A stretch of DNA of 64,000 bases from Agrococcus sp. SGAir0287 (GTDB lineage Bacteria; Actinomycetota; Actinomycetes; Actinomycetales; Microbacteriaceae), in NCBI RefSeq assembly GCF_005484985.1, contig NZ_CP027942.1, positions 2,604,001 through 2,668,000 of the forward strand, given 5' to 3'. Position numbers and translations under genes: made by a program. Each line of letters opens with the position of its first letter. The first letter of the stretch is position 1. The notes beneath the pieces are model-generated. The model worked only from the letters and a program-made list of their open reading frames with translations, did no database searches and had not been told where the DNA came from. Shown here in pieces: positions 9,314 through 17,419 of the stretch.

Positions 9314-9333
9314 GCGCGCGGGTCACGATCGGG

Positions 9334-10182
9334 TCACGAGTCGGGGTCGAGGACGAAGCGGAGCAGTCCCCCGCCCCCTTCGCCGAGCACGATCGTCGGC
9401 ACGAGCTGGTCGGCGGAGTACGGGATGCCCCATGCCGCGAGCTCGCGGATGTGGAGCCCGTCGTACAGCTCATCGCAGTCGAAGGCGACGCCGCCGATCA
9501 CGGTGCCGGTCGATGGGCACTGCACCCAGACCGAGGCGACGCCGCCGATACCGAGCCCGGCCGGCTGCTCGCCGCGCGCCACGACGCGCACGATGCCGGT
9601 GAAGGCGGCATCGGGCACGATCGAGGGCGACGACTCGACCGCGGGGTCGAACCCGACAGGGAGCATCGCGATGACGGTCGACGGCGCCTCCTGCGTGCAG
9701 TCCACGGTGTATCCCCCGACGTCGACGGAACCAGCCCCCTGGCACAGGACGTAGACGTCGACGAACGCGGTGATCGTGGAGCCGCCTGCGGCTCCGGTGT
9801 CGCCGAATCCGGGGAGGGACAGCTCCGTGATCACCGGCACGCCGGCAGCGACCCCTTCGAAGCCGGGCGGGGGCGTCGGCTCGGGCTCGGGCTCCGGCGT
9901 CGGGGTCGGCGTCGGGGTCGGCGTCGGCTCGGGAGACGGCGTGACCGACGGCGTCGGTGTGCTCGTCGGCACCGCCTCGACGCCCGGGCCGCCGATCGTC
10001 GGTGCGAAGGTCTGCACACCCAGCACGACGACGGCGACGATCACGAGCACGCCGACCGCGCTGGCGACGCGTTCCTGGATCCGCCGGGTGCGCGCGACCT
10101 CGCGCGGCGCCATGGCGGCGAGGCCGCGGCGCATGCGCGCGGCGAACTCGTCGTCCATCTGCGGGACTCGATCGTCGTTCAC
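9334..10182 (-). CDS. Membrane anti-sigma-like partner of the ECF sigma factor
   Basis: A 282-residue bitopic protein. A cytoplasmic N-terminus of about 35 residues rich in Arg and Met is followed by one transmembrane helix (VGVLVIVAVVVLGV), a Pro/Thr then Pro/Glu linker (alternating PT and PE), and an extracytoplasmic part with two similar units, each holding a C-x(13-14)-C loop (CQGAGSVDVGGYTVDC and CPSTGTVIGGVAFDC). It has no zinc-binding HxxxCxxC anti-sigma motif that I can see, so an anti-sigma role is inferred from position: its GTG overlaps the sigma stop codon (GTGA), implying translational coupling. It could instead be a sensor or an effector of the regulon. Confidence 0.7.
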   Translation of the reverse strand: MNDDRVPQMDDEFAARMRRGLAAMAPREVARTRRIQERVASAVGVLVIVAVVVLGVQTFAPTIGGPGVEAVPTSTPTPSVTPSPEPTPTPTPTPTPEPEPEPTPPPGFEGVAAGVPVITELSLPGFGDTGAAGGSTITAFVDVYVLCQGAGSVDVGGYTVDCTQEAPSTVIAMLPVGFDPAVESSPSIVPDAAFTGIVRVVARGEQPAGLGIGGVASVWVQCPSTGTVIGGVAFDCDELYDGLHIRELAAWGIPYSADQLVPTIVLGEGGGGLLRFVLDPDS

Positions 10183-10763
10183 GGCACCTCCTCCATCGAC
10201 GGGGCCATGCCTGCCGCCTCGAGGTGCGCCCGCATCCGGCCCCGGGCGCGGTGGATGCGCGTCTTCGCCGCCCCGTAGCCGATGCCGAGCGCGCGGGCGG
10301 CATCCGCGAGCGGCATGTCCTCGAGCATCACGAGGGCGATGAGCGACGCGTCGGCGGGCGAGAGCGCCCGAAGCGCGTCGGCGACGGCGGTGCGCGCCGT
10401 CTCCGCCTCGTCGCGATCGCCCGCGACGTCGGCCGCATCGGGGGCGTCGTCGGCGCGCGGGATGTGCGCGATGAGCCGCTCGAGGCGGCGCCGCCCGCGG
10501 CTCGCGTTGCGCGCGCAGTTCGTCGCGGTGATGAGGAGCCAGGGCAGCAGGGAGTCGTCGACGATCCGCACGCTCGAGCGCTTGCGCCACGCCTCCGCGA
10601 ACGCCGCCGAGACGACGTCCTCGGTGTCCTGCCTGTGCTGCATGATCCTCCACGCGTGCCGCCAGACGCGATCGCCGTGCCGGTCGAACACGGTCGCGAA
10701 TGCGATGCCGTCGCCGCGCACGACGGCAGCCCACAGCTGCGCGTCGGTCTGCTCGGCGGTCAC
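10179..10763 (-). CDS. ECF-type RNA polymerase sigma factor
   Basis: A 194-residue group 4 sigma-70 factor with region 2 (FDRHGDRVWRHAWRIM...TEDVVSAAFAEAWRK) and a C-terminal region 4 helix-turn-helix (ALGIGYGAAKTRIHRARGRMR), joined by an acidic linker. It recruits RNA polymerase to a dedicated promoter set. The GTG at 10763 (VTAEQTDAQLW) is chosen because the conserved promoter-like motif ends at 10842, so upstream GTG/ATG candidates at 10850 and 10844 would not be transcribed; only a modest AGGG ribosome site is present. It is coupled to the membrane partner downstream by a 4-base overlap. Its own promoter resembles those of three lipoprotein genes, suggesting autoregulation. Confidence 0.9.
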   Translation of the reverse strand: MTAEQTDAQLWAAVVRGDGIAFATVFDRHGDRVWRHAWRIMQHRQDTEDVVSAAFAEAWRKRSSVRIVDDSLLPWLLITATNCARNASRGRRRLERLIAHIPRADDAPDAADVAGDRDEAETARTAVADALRALSPADASLIALVMLEDMPLADAARALGIGYGAAKTRIHRARGRMRAHLEAAGMAPSMEEVP

Positions 10764-10841
10764 GCCCTGGATTGTCCGGCACCGCTCCTGCGGTGTCGCT
10801 GGACGCGTCCCGGGCGCGTCGCGTCCCTCCCCTCGACCAGG

Positions 10842-10868
10842 CATGTCCACCTGGGGCCGGAGGTCACA
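10842..10868 (-). promoter_or_regulatory. Predicted ECF promoter, copy S (sigma gene, autoregulatory)
   Basis: TGTGACC (10868-10862), 13-base spacer, GGACATG (10848-10842), then 78 bases to the GTG. A second GTGACC lies just upstream (in CCGTGACCCGACTGTGACC), a possible extra half-site. It sits directly after the panC stop. Confidence 0.6.
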
Positions 10869-10874
10869 GTCGGG

Positions 10875-11723
10875 TCACGGGATCGCGAACGTCGCCGTGT
10901 CGATGAGGCGCACGTCGCCGACGCGCGCGGCGACGAGCACCTGCACGGGGCCGTGGTGGGCCTCGCCGACGAAGGCGAACGTCGCCGGATCGACGACCGC
11001 GAGGTAGTCGAGCTGCACGCCGGTGTCCGACTGGATCACGCCCTGCGCCGCGGCGATCATCGCCTCGACGCCGCGATCGGCGGAGGCCCCGGCCGCCTCG
11101 AGCGCGCGCGAGAGCGTGAGCGCGGTGCGACGATCGTGGCCCGAGAGGAACCGGTTGCGGCTCGAGAGGGCGAGGCCGTCGGCGTCGCGGACGGTGGGCA
11201 CGCCCACGATCTCGACCGGCATGTCGAGGTCGCGCACCATGCGGCGGACGAGGAAGAGCTGCTGCGCGTCCTTCTCGCCGAAGCACGCGACGTCGGGCGC
11301 GACGATGTGCAGGAGCTTCGAGACGACCGTCAGCACGCCGTCGTAGTGCCCGCGGCGGCTGCGACCCTCGAGCACCGTCCCGAGGTGCCCGGCGGTGACG
11401 ACGGTGGGCGATGCGGCGCCCGTCGGGTACATCTCCTCGGCCGTGGGGGCGAAGATCGCGGCGACGCCCGCCTCCGCGAGCCGCGCGCGGTCGGCGTCGA
11501 GGTCGCGCGGGTAGCGCGCGAGGTCCTCGGTCGGCCCGAACTGCATGGGGTTCACGAAGATCGACACGACGACGACGTCCGCGTGCTCGTGCGCCGCCTC
11601 GACGAGCGCGAGGTGCCCCTCGTGCAGCGCACCCATCGTGGGCACGAGCGCGATGCGCTCGCCGCGGCTGCGCGCGGCGTGCACGACGTCGCGCACGGCG
11701 GCGATCGTGGTCAGGGTCTCCAC
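10875..11723 (-). CDS. panC: Pantothenate synthetase
   Basis: A 282-residue enzyme that condenses pantoate and beta-alanine with ATP to make pantothenate, the last step before coenzyme A synthesis. Family motifs: PTMGALHEGH (ATP site, about residues 28-37), FVNPMQF, GEKD, and SSRN (the KMSKS equivalent). Full length. The GTG start at 11723 immediately follows the TAG of the DUF2520 gene with AAGGGA upstream, so the two are co-translated. The DUF2520-panC pairing is conserved in actinobacteria. Confidence 0.96.
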   Translation of the reverse strand: METLTTIAAVRDVVHAARSRGERIALVPTMGALHEGHLALVEAAHEHADVVVVSIFVNPMQFGPTEDLARYPRDLDADRARLAEAGVAAIFAPTAEEMYPTGAASPTVVTAGHLGTVLEGRSRRGHYDGVLTVVSKLLHIVAPDVACFGEKDAQQLFLVRRMVRDLDMPVEIVGVPTVRDADGLALSSRNRFLSGHDRRTALTLSRALEAAGASADRGVEAMIAAAQGVIQSDTGVQLDYLAVVDPATFAFVGEAHHGPVQVLVAARVGDVRLIDTATFAIP

Positions 11724-12434
11724 CTACGGTCCCTTCGAGTCGTCGCCGAGCGTATCCGCCTCGGGATGCCCCGGCGCGCGCGACAGCGCCCGCTCGACGC
11801 TCGAGCGCACCACGGGTCCGAGCAGCCGCACCGGTCGGTCGACGCCGATCGCGGCGAGGCGTGCGAGCGCGTCGCCGACGACCCGCTCCCCGGTCTCCGT
11901 CGCCATCGCGACGGCCTCGGCGTAGTCGGCGCGGTCGGCCTCCGCGACGACGACGGGCTCGGCGCCCAGCTCGACGACGAGCGCCTGCGCGATCGGCAGC
12001 ACGGGCGCGGGCGCCGTGACGGCGCACACGGCGTCGCGCAGCCGCGCGAGGTCGAGGCTCGTGCCCGTGAAGGCCATGGCGGGATGGATGGCGAGCGGGA
12101 TGGCGCCCGCCGCGCGTGCGGGCTCGAGCACCTCGACGCCGTGCTCGGCGGCGGTGTGCACGACGAGCTGGCCGGGCTGCCACGCCTCGGTGGCGGCGAG
12201 GCCCGCGACGAGCGCGGGCAGCTCGCTCGTCGGCACGGCGAGGATCACGAGCTCGGCGCGCTCGACGATCGTCGGCACGTCGAGCACGGCCAGGCCGGGC
12301 AGCATCGCCTCGACGCGATCGCCGCCGCCGGAGATGCCGACGAGCGCGTGCCCGACTCCGGCCAGGGCTGCTGCGAGCACGGGGCCGACGCGGCCGGCGC
12401 CGACGATGCCGACGCCGAGACGAGCGGGCGTCAC
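11724..12434 (-). CDS. DUF2520 Rossmann-fold protein (reductase-like)
   Basis: A 236-residue protein with an N-terminal nucleotide-binding fold (GIVGAGRVGPVLAAAL, about residues 9-24) and a C-terminal helical DUF2520 domain (AIHPAMAFTGTS). The family resembles NADP-dependent ketopantoate reductase and 6-phosphogluconate dehydrogenase-like folds and is regularly encoded beside panC. A role in pantoate supply is plausible but unproven. The GTG overlaps the stop of the upstream PH-domain gene (GTGA). Confidence 0.85.
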   Translation of the reverse strand: MTPARLGVGIVGAGRVGPVLAAALAGVGHALVGISGGGDRVEAMLPGLAVLDVPTIVERAELVILAVPTSELPALVAGLAATEAWQPGQLVVHTAAEHGVEVLEPARAAGAIPLAIHPAMAFTGTSLDLARLRDAVCAVTAPAPVLPIAQALVVELGAEPVVVAEADRADYAEAVAMATETGERVVGDALARLAAIGVDRPVRLLGPVVRSSVERALSRAPGHPEADTLGDDSKGP

Positions 12435-14290
12435 GGGCGCGGCTCGCCGCGGTGCTCGTCGTGGGTCACGTCGTGCTGCTCCATGCGGTCGTGCGGTGCG
12501 GACCCGTCGACGCTACTGGACGCGGCGTGCGGCGCGGGCATCGGGGCGGCGGCGGCGGCGACCGGGGCCGGCTCCTCGCCGACGCCGGCCGTGCGCACGT
12601 GCCACGTCTCGGTCGTGTCGGCGCCGATCGCGGCGGGCACGACCTCGCGGGCGCGTGCGAACGTCGCCTGCGCGTCGTCGACGCCGAGCGCTCCGATCGT
12701 CGGCGACAGCGCGCTGCCGACGACGTGCACCGCGAGGTGCGCGACGCCGAGCGCACCCTCGAGGGGGCCCTGGTGCAATGCGAAGGACTGCGTGCGCGCG
12801 AGCGGCACGATGCCGAGCGATCGCCAGATGCGTCCCTTGCGCAGCAGCACGGCGTCGTCGCCGAGGGCGACGCCGTTGCGTCGCCAGGACAGCGGTCGCA
12901 GGATGCGTGCGCGGCGCGGGGTCGTCACGAACCCCCCGCGCTCGCTCCCGTCGGCATCCACCGCCGCGTCGGCGCGCGCATCCTCGTCCCCGGCCCTAAT
13001 GCCGAGCAGGCCGTCGTGCAGCAGCCGCGAGCCGCGCAGCTGCGGCAGCACGAGCCCGATCACGGTGTCGACGTCCGCGAGCGTGCCGACCGGCAGCAGC
13101 ACGTTCGCGTACTGCTTCTGCTGGCCGGAGGAGGCATCCGTCGTCTTGGTCGCACGGGTGAAGGCCACCTTCCACCAGCCGAGCGGGCGCCACAGCAGCG
13201 GCTGGCTCACCGTGATCGAGAACACGCGCCCGGCGGGCAGCACCTCCGTCGTCGTCGAGAGCAGGCCGTACGCGAGGCGGATGCCGTCGGGCGTCTGCGC
13301 GATCGAGTAGCGCAGCTTCCGTGACAGCGTGCGCACCGTGATGCTCACGATCGAGAGGATCGTGGGCACGAGGGTGAACAGCAGCCACGGGATGTCGAGT
13401 ACGAGCATGGCGACGACGGCGGCGATGGACGCGAGCACGCCGATGACGAGCCCGAGGTCGAGCAGCGACGACACGACCACCGTGCTCGCCTTGAGCCGCA
13501 CGAGCGACGTCGGCGCGACGCCGACGAGCTCGGCGTCGGGGCGCAGGAAGTCGTCGACGACGCGCTGCGCATGCGAGCCCTGCTGCTGGTGCTGCTGCGT
13601 CGTCGTGCGGCCCGCGGCGCGCGCGAGGATCTCGAAGCGGAGCGCGTCGGCGACGTCGGTGCGGAGGTAGGCGAGGTCGACGTTCGCATCGGCGCCGGCC
13701 GACTGGATCTCGAGCTTGCACGCGCCGAACAGCCGTGCGAACAGCGGCTTCTCGAGGTTGACGCCCTGGATGCGCGCCAGCGGGGCGCGACGGTGCGAGC
13801 GGAAGAGGATGCCCTGCTGCACCTCCACGACGTCGCCCGTGACGCGGAAGCGGTGCACGCGCCATGCGAGCCAGAAGCCGAGCACGCACAGCGCGAGCAC
13901 GACGAGGAAGCCGAGCAGCACCCAGATGAGCGTGCCGTTCAGCGCGAGCCGCTCGGCGGCCTCGATGGCGTCGGGGGCGTCGCCGTCGTAGTCGACGCCC
14001 GCGGGCAGGAAGAGGGCGATGAGGCGGTCGCGCAGCGAGTTCAGCAGGATCGCGCCGACGACGATGACGGCGAGCCCGCCGCGCAGCAGCGGCGTCGCCG
14101 GGTGCAGCCGGTGCCAGTCGCCGTCGACGAGCGTCCGCGCACGCTCCTGAGCGGCCTCCGGCGGCTGCTCGGACGGCGGCGCGATGAGCGCCGCGGCTGG
14201 CGTCGCCTGCGCGTCCGTCGCAGGAGCGGGCGGTGTCACGGCGGGCGGAGCCGGCTGCTGCTCGTCCGGTGGGACGTGCGGCTCGCTCAC
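12431..14290 (-). CDS. PH-domain membrane protein, YdbT-like (large partner)
   Basis: A 619-residue protein with a Pro/Ala-rich N-terminus, two hydrophobic hairpins (around residues 75-100 and 130-160), then repeated bacterial PH (DUF304/bPH2) modules marked by RVTGDVVEVQQGILFRSHRR and IRLAYGLLSTTTEVLPAGRV, separated by another membrane hairpin. The Ala/Pro-rich C-terminus is disordered. Such YdbS/YdbT-type pairs sit in the membrane; their biochemical role is not settled. The GTG at 14290 overlaps the stop of the small PH partner (GTGA), so the pair is coupled. Confidence 0.85.
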   Translation of the reverse strand: MSEPHVPPDEQQPAPPAVTPPAPATDAQATPAAALIAPPSEQPPEAAQERARTLVDGDWHRLHPATPLLRGGLAVIVVGAILLNSLRDRLIALFLPAGVDYDGDAPDAIEAAERLALNGTLIWVLLGFLVVLALCVLGFWLAWRVHRFRVTGDVVEVQQGILFRSHRRAPLARIQGVNLEKPLFARLFGACKLEIQSAGADANVDLAYLRTDVADALRFEILARAAGRTTTQQHQQQGSHAQRVVDDFLRPDAELVGVAPTSLVRLKASTVVVSSLLDLGLVIGVLASIAAVVAMLVLDIPWLLFTLVPTILSIVSITVRTLSRKLRYSIAQTPDGIRLAYGLLSTTTEVLPAGRVFSITVSQPLLWRPLGWWKVAFTRATKTTDASSGQQKQYANVLLPVGTLADVDTVIGLVLPQLRGSRLLHDGLLGIRAGDEDARADAAVDADGSERGGFVTTPRRARILRPLSWRRNGVALGDDAVLLRKGRIWRSLGIVPLARTQSFALHQGPLEGALGVAHLAVHVVGSALSPTIGALGVDDAQATFARAREVVPAAIGADTTETWHVRTAGVGEEPAPVAAAAAPMPAPHAASSSVDGSAPHDRMEQHDVTHDEHRGEPRP

Positions 14291-14775
14291 AGCCCGGCCC
14301 GTCGCGACTCGGCGACCGCGACGAGCTCGTCGCGCAGCACCTCCGCGTCCGTGCCGGGCAGGCCCGGGATCGTGACGGCGCTGGTCGCGGCCGCGGTCAC
14401 GAACTTCAGCGTCTTCAGGTCGAGCATCCGTTCGACAGGCCCCTGCGTCACGTCGACGACCTGCATGCGGCCGTAGGGCACGCTCACGAAGCGGCGGAAG
14501 AGCATGCCGCGGCGTACGAGCAGGTCGTCCTCGCGCATCGCGAAGCCGATCGTGCGCACGCGGAGGAAGGCGACGACGCCGCTCGCGAGCATCGCGACGA
14601 GGATCGCGACGGCGATCACGACGACGGCCCAGCGCTCGAGGCCGGTCACGAACCAGAGGATCGCGCCGGTCGCGCCGGCGATCACCACGGCCCAGATCGC
14701 CGTCGTCCACAGCTCCGCCCACGCGTAACGGGGGCTCACTCGGCGCCAGTCCCCGGCGATGTCGATGCGCTCCAT
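14287..14775 (-). CDS. PH-domain membrane protein, YdbS-like (small partner)
   Basis: A 162-residue protein with two transmembrane helices (about residues 25-45 and 50-70) followed by one bPH2 domain (LLVRRGMLFRRFVSVPYGRMQ). First gene of the ydbS-like/ydbT-like/DUF2520/panC operon. The ATG at 14775 is six bases after a TAGCCT box, giving a leaderless start. The folate operon upstream is separated from it by repeat block B. Confidence 0.88.
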   Translation of the reverse strand: MERIDIAGDWRRVSPRYAWAELWTTAIWAVVIAGATGAILWFVTGLERWAVVVIAVAILVAMLASGVVAFLRVRTIGFAMREDDLLVRRGMLFRRFVSVPYGRMQVVDVTQGPVERMLDLKTLKFVTAAATSAVTIPGLPGTDAEVLRDELVAVAESRRAGL

Positions 14776-14781
14776 GGCTCC

Positions 14782-14787
14782 AGGCTA
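14782..14787 (-). promoter_or_regulatory. -10 box (leaderless) of the PH-PH-DUF2520-panC operon
   Basis: TAGCCT on the minus strand with a six-base gap to the ATG at 14775. Confidence 0.6.
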
Positions 14788-14864
14788 GGCCGCGGGGCTG
14801 GACGCCGGTTCCCGCGAGCGACGGACGCCGTGCGGGGGATGCCGCGCGGCTGCCCTCCTCCCCC

Positions 14865-15270
14865 TGCAGCCGGTCGAGGAGGCCGCAGCCGAACCCCACG
14901 CGACCACGCGCATGGCCGGGCAAGAGCCGCAGTCACGAGGTCTCGTGACGCGTGCTCGCCCACGGGCTCGCGCGCTCCTCGACCAGCTGGAAGGGGGCCG
15001 GAGTCCATGCTGACGTCGCGTCTTCCCCAGCTGGTCGAGGAGGCCCCGAGCGCAGCGAGGAGCCGTCACGAGACCACGCGACCCACGCACCCCACGCGAC
15101 CACGCGCATGGCCGGGCAGGAGCCGCAGTCACGACGTCTCGTGACGCGTGCTCGCCCACGGGCTCGCGCGCTCCTCGACCAGCTGGACATGCGCTCGCCC
15201 GCTCTCCGACCACCCGAGGAGGGGCCGGAGTCCGCGCTGACGCCGCGCCTCCACCAGCTGAGACGGGGAG
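14865..15270. repeat. Intergenic palindromic repeat block B
   Basis: About 400 bp holding two copies of a long palindromic unit. Each begins with a GGTCGAGGAGGCC-type arm, passes through inner arms ACGAGACC and GGTCTCGTGACGCG separated by GCATGGCCGGGCAGGAGCCG, and closes with GCTCCTCGACCAGCTGG. The first unit spans about 14869-14993 and the second about 15027-15187. A degenerate tail (CGACCACCCGAGGAGGGGCC) runs to about 15270. No gene is visible. The block lies just downstream of the DUF3180 stop and belongs to the same family as blocks A, C, D and E. Confidence 0.8.
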
Positions 15271-15285
15271 CTCGGAGCGGGCGCC

Positions 15286-15735
15286 TCAGGCGGGCGTCGC
15301 GCCGTCGTCCTCGGGCGGCAGCATGCACCAGGTCTCCGCCACGAGCGCCGCCACGAGCAGCACGATCGAGCCGCCCATCGTCACGAGCGACATCGTGACG
15401 GCGTCGCCGGAGATGACGGCGCGGGTCAGCAGGAACAGCAGCGCGCCGCTCGCCCAGCCGCCGACGACGCCCGCGACGAGCGCCGACGCCTTCGCGCCGG
15501 CCAGCACGCTCGTCGCGTGCCGGAAGCCGACCTTGCGGCCGCCGCGGACCATCTGCCGCACGGGCCACGCGAACACGACGAGCACGACGCCGATGCCCGC
15601 GAGCACGACGCCGATCGTCGGCGGCAGGGGGAGGATCGGACGCCCGGCGGCGGCCAGCGCCGCGTCGACGGCGAAGCCCACGGCTGCGGCCACGAGCCAG
15701 GTCGCGATGAGCGTCGCAGGCGTGGTGCGGCTCAT
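15286..15735 (-). CDS. DUF3180 membrane protein
   Basis: A 149-residue protein with four hydrophobic segments in two hairpins (about residues 8-30, 38-58, 82-105 and 115-138), matching the actinobacterial DUF3180 family that follows folK. Function unknown; the association with the folate operon is conserved. Its ATG overlaps the folK stop (ATGA), so it is translated with the folate genes. Confidence 0.85.
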   Translation of the reverse strand: MSRTTPATLIATWLVAAAVGFAVDAALAAAGRPILPLPPTIGVVLAGIGVVLVVFAWPVRQMVRGGRKVGFRHATSVLAGAKASALVAGVVGGWASGALLFLLTRAVISGDAVTMSLVTMGGSIVLLVAALVAETWCMLPPEDDGATPA

Positions 15736-16238
15736 GCGCGCGCCTCGCGGTAGGGCCAGACGTCGCCGTGCGCGTACTCCGCGAGCTCGGCGATGCCGCC
15801 GTGGCCGGGCAGCTCGGCATCGGGCTGCAGCTCGAGCCACGGCTGCAGCACGAACTGCCGCTCGTGGGCGCGCGGATGCGGCAGCGTCAGCACCGGATCG
15901 TCGGAGGCGACGCGGTCGTAGGCGACGACGTCGACGTCCATCGTGCGATCCCCGAAGCGCTCGAGGCGCACGCGACCGAGCGCATCCTCGATCGCGTGCA
16001 CGGCGTGCAGGAGGGCGAGCGGCTCGAGCGTCGTGCGCACGATCGCGACGGCGTTCACGTAGTCGGGTGCGCCGTCCGCCCCGTCCGGCTTCCAGGCGGG
16101 CGACTCCCACAGCCCGGAGCGCGCGGTGACGCGGATGCCGGGCGCACGATCCAGCAGGTCGATCGCACGACGCACGAGCGCAGCGCGATCGCCGAGGTTC
16201 GCGCCGATCGACAGCACGGCCTCGGCCTCGCGCAGCAT
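15732..16238 (-). CDS. folK: 6-hydroxymethyl-7,8-dihydropterin pyrophosphokinase
   Basis: A 168-residue HPPK that transfers pyrophosphate from ATP to hydroxymethyldihydropterin. Motifs: SIGANLGDR near the N-terminus, DRTMDVDVVAYD (Mg-binding Asp pair), and PHPRAHERQFVL near the C-terminus. Its ATG shares a base with the stop of the FolP-FolB gene (TGATG). Confidence 0.95.
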   Translation of the reverse strand: MLREAEAVLSIGANLGDRAALVRRAIDLLDRAPGIRVTARSGLWESPAWKPDGADGAPDYVNAVAIVRTTLEPLALLHAVHAIEDALGRVRLERFGDRTMDVDVVAYDRVASDDPVLTLPHPRAHERQFVLQPWLELQPDAELPGHGGIAELAEYAHGDVWPYREARA

Positions 16239-17419
16239 CACGCGCGCCTGCGCTCGATCGTCACCGCGACGTCGCCGAACGGCACGGCGATGGGCGCGTC
16301 GGGCTTGTGGATCGTGACGCGCGCCAGCGTCACTGCCTCGAAGCCCAACGCGACCGTCGCCACGCGCTCCGCGACCGTCTCGATGAGGTCGACGGGGTCG
16401 CGCTCGACCGCGGCGCTCACCGCCTCGGCGAGCTCGCCGTAGTGCACCGTGCGCGCGAGGTCGTCGCCGCGGGCCGCCGCGACGAGGTCGACCTCCACGT
16501 CGAGGTCGACGAGGAAGCGCTGGCCGTCGCGCCGCTCGTGCTCGAAGACGCCGTGGTGGGCGAAGACCTCGAGGCCGCGCAGGGCGATGCGATCGGCGAC
16601 GCCTCGCGTCGGCTGCGGCACCGCGGCGGGCGCTGCGGCGCGCACGGCGTCGAGCACGTCGAGCACGCGGCGGGTCGACGCGACGTCGTGCACGCGCACG
16701 CCCCATGCGCCCGCCTGCGCCGCGAGCACCGACAGCGCCGCCGTGCCGTGGTCGCGCGCCTCCATCGGCGCGTCGGTCGGCAGGAGCGCGCCGAGGAATC
16801 GCTTGCGGCTCGCGCCGACGAGCACGGGCAGCCCGAGGTCGACGATGCGGTCGAGGCCCGCGACGAGCCGCCAGTTGTCGTCGGCGCCCTTCGAGAAGCC
16901 GAGGCCCGGATCGAGGATGACGCGGGACGGGTCGACGCCCGCGGCGACGACGGCGTCGACGCGCGCCGAGAGCTCGTCGCGCACGTCCGCGACGACGTCG
17001 CGGTAGCTCGTGCCGTGCGCGAGGTCGTGGCCGCGCCAGTGCGTCACGACGTACGTCACCCCGAGCTCCGCGACGACCGACGCCATGCGAGGGTCGGCGA
17101 GCCCGCCAGAGACGTCGTTGACGATCGTCGCCCCCGCGGCGACGGCCGCGCGCGCCGTCTCCGCGTGCATCGTGTCGATGGATGCCGCGATGCCGCCGCC
17201 CGCGAGCGCCGTGACTACGGGAAGGATGCGCGTGAGCTCCGCCTCGACCGCGACGGGCGTCGCGCCCGGCCGGGTCGACTCGCCGCCGACGTCGACGACG
17301 TCGGCGCCCTGCAGCCGCAGGCGGCGCGCGTGCGCGATCGCGGCGCCCGCATCCTCGAACCTGCCGCCGTCGCTGAACGAGTCGGGCGTGACGTTGAGGA
17401 CGCCGAGGATGCGCGTCAT
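16238..17419 (-). CDS. folP: Dihydropteroate synthase-dihydroneopterin aldolase fusion (FolP-FolB)
   Basis: A single 393-codon frame containing two complete folate enzymes. Residues 1 to about 265 are dihydropteroate synthase (NVTPDSFSDGG pterin/pyrophosphate loop, GGESTRPGA, NDVSGG, DPGLGFSKG, GASRKRF). Residues about 274-393 are dihydroneopterin aldolase (ALRGLEVFAHHGVFEHER, DLIETVAERV, VTIHKPDAPI). There is no stop between them. The junction residue of FolB (V274) is GTC, not a start codon; the nearest in-frame GTG, seven codons earlier, has no visible ribosome site. The ATG overlaps the folE stop (ATGA). The two enzymes flank FolK in the pathway, so fusion may aid channelling (inference). 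Confidence 0.93.
   Translation of the reverse strand: MTRILGVLNVTPDSFSDGGRFEDAGAAIAHARRLRLQGADVVDVGGESTRPGATPVAVEAELTRILPVVTALAGGGIAASIDTMHAETARAAVAAGATIVNDVSGGLADPRMASVVAELGVTYVVTHWRGHDLAHGTSYRDVVADVRDELSARVDAVVAAGVDPSRVILDPGLGFSKGADDNWRLVAGLDRIVDLGLPVLVGASRKRFLGALLPTDAPMEARDHGTAALSVLAAQAGAWGVRVHDVASTRRVLDVLDAVRAAAPAAVPQPTRGVADRIALRGLEVFAHHGVFEHERRDGQRFLVDLDVEVDLVAAARGDDLARTVHYGELAEAVSAAVERDPVDLIETVAERVATVALGFEAVTLARVTIHKPDAPIAVPFGDVAVTIERRRA

Noticed and set aside
9880..9960. Short tandem repeats of GGCGTC/GGGGTC
   Set aside because: They encode the alternating Pro-Thr and Pro-Glu linker of the membrane partner and need no other explanation.
15181..15195. GGACATG in repeat block B as a fifth ECF promoter
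   Set aside because: No GTSAC half lies 13-14 bases upstream, and no gene start follows in the proper direction.
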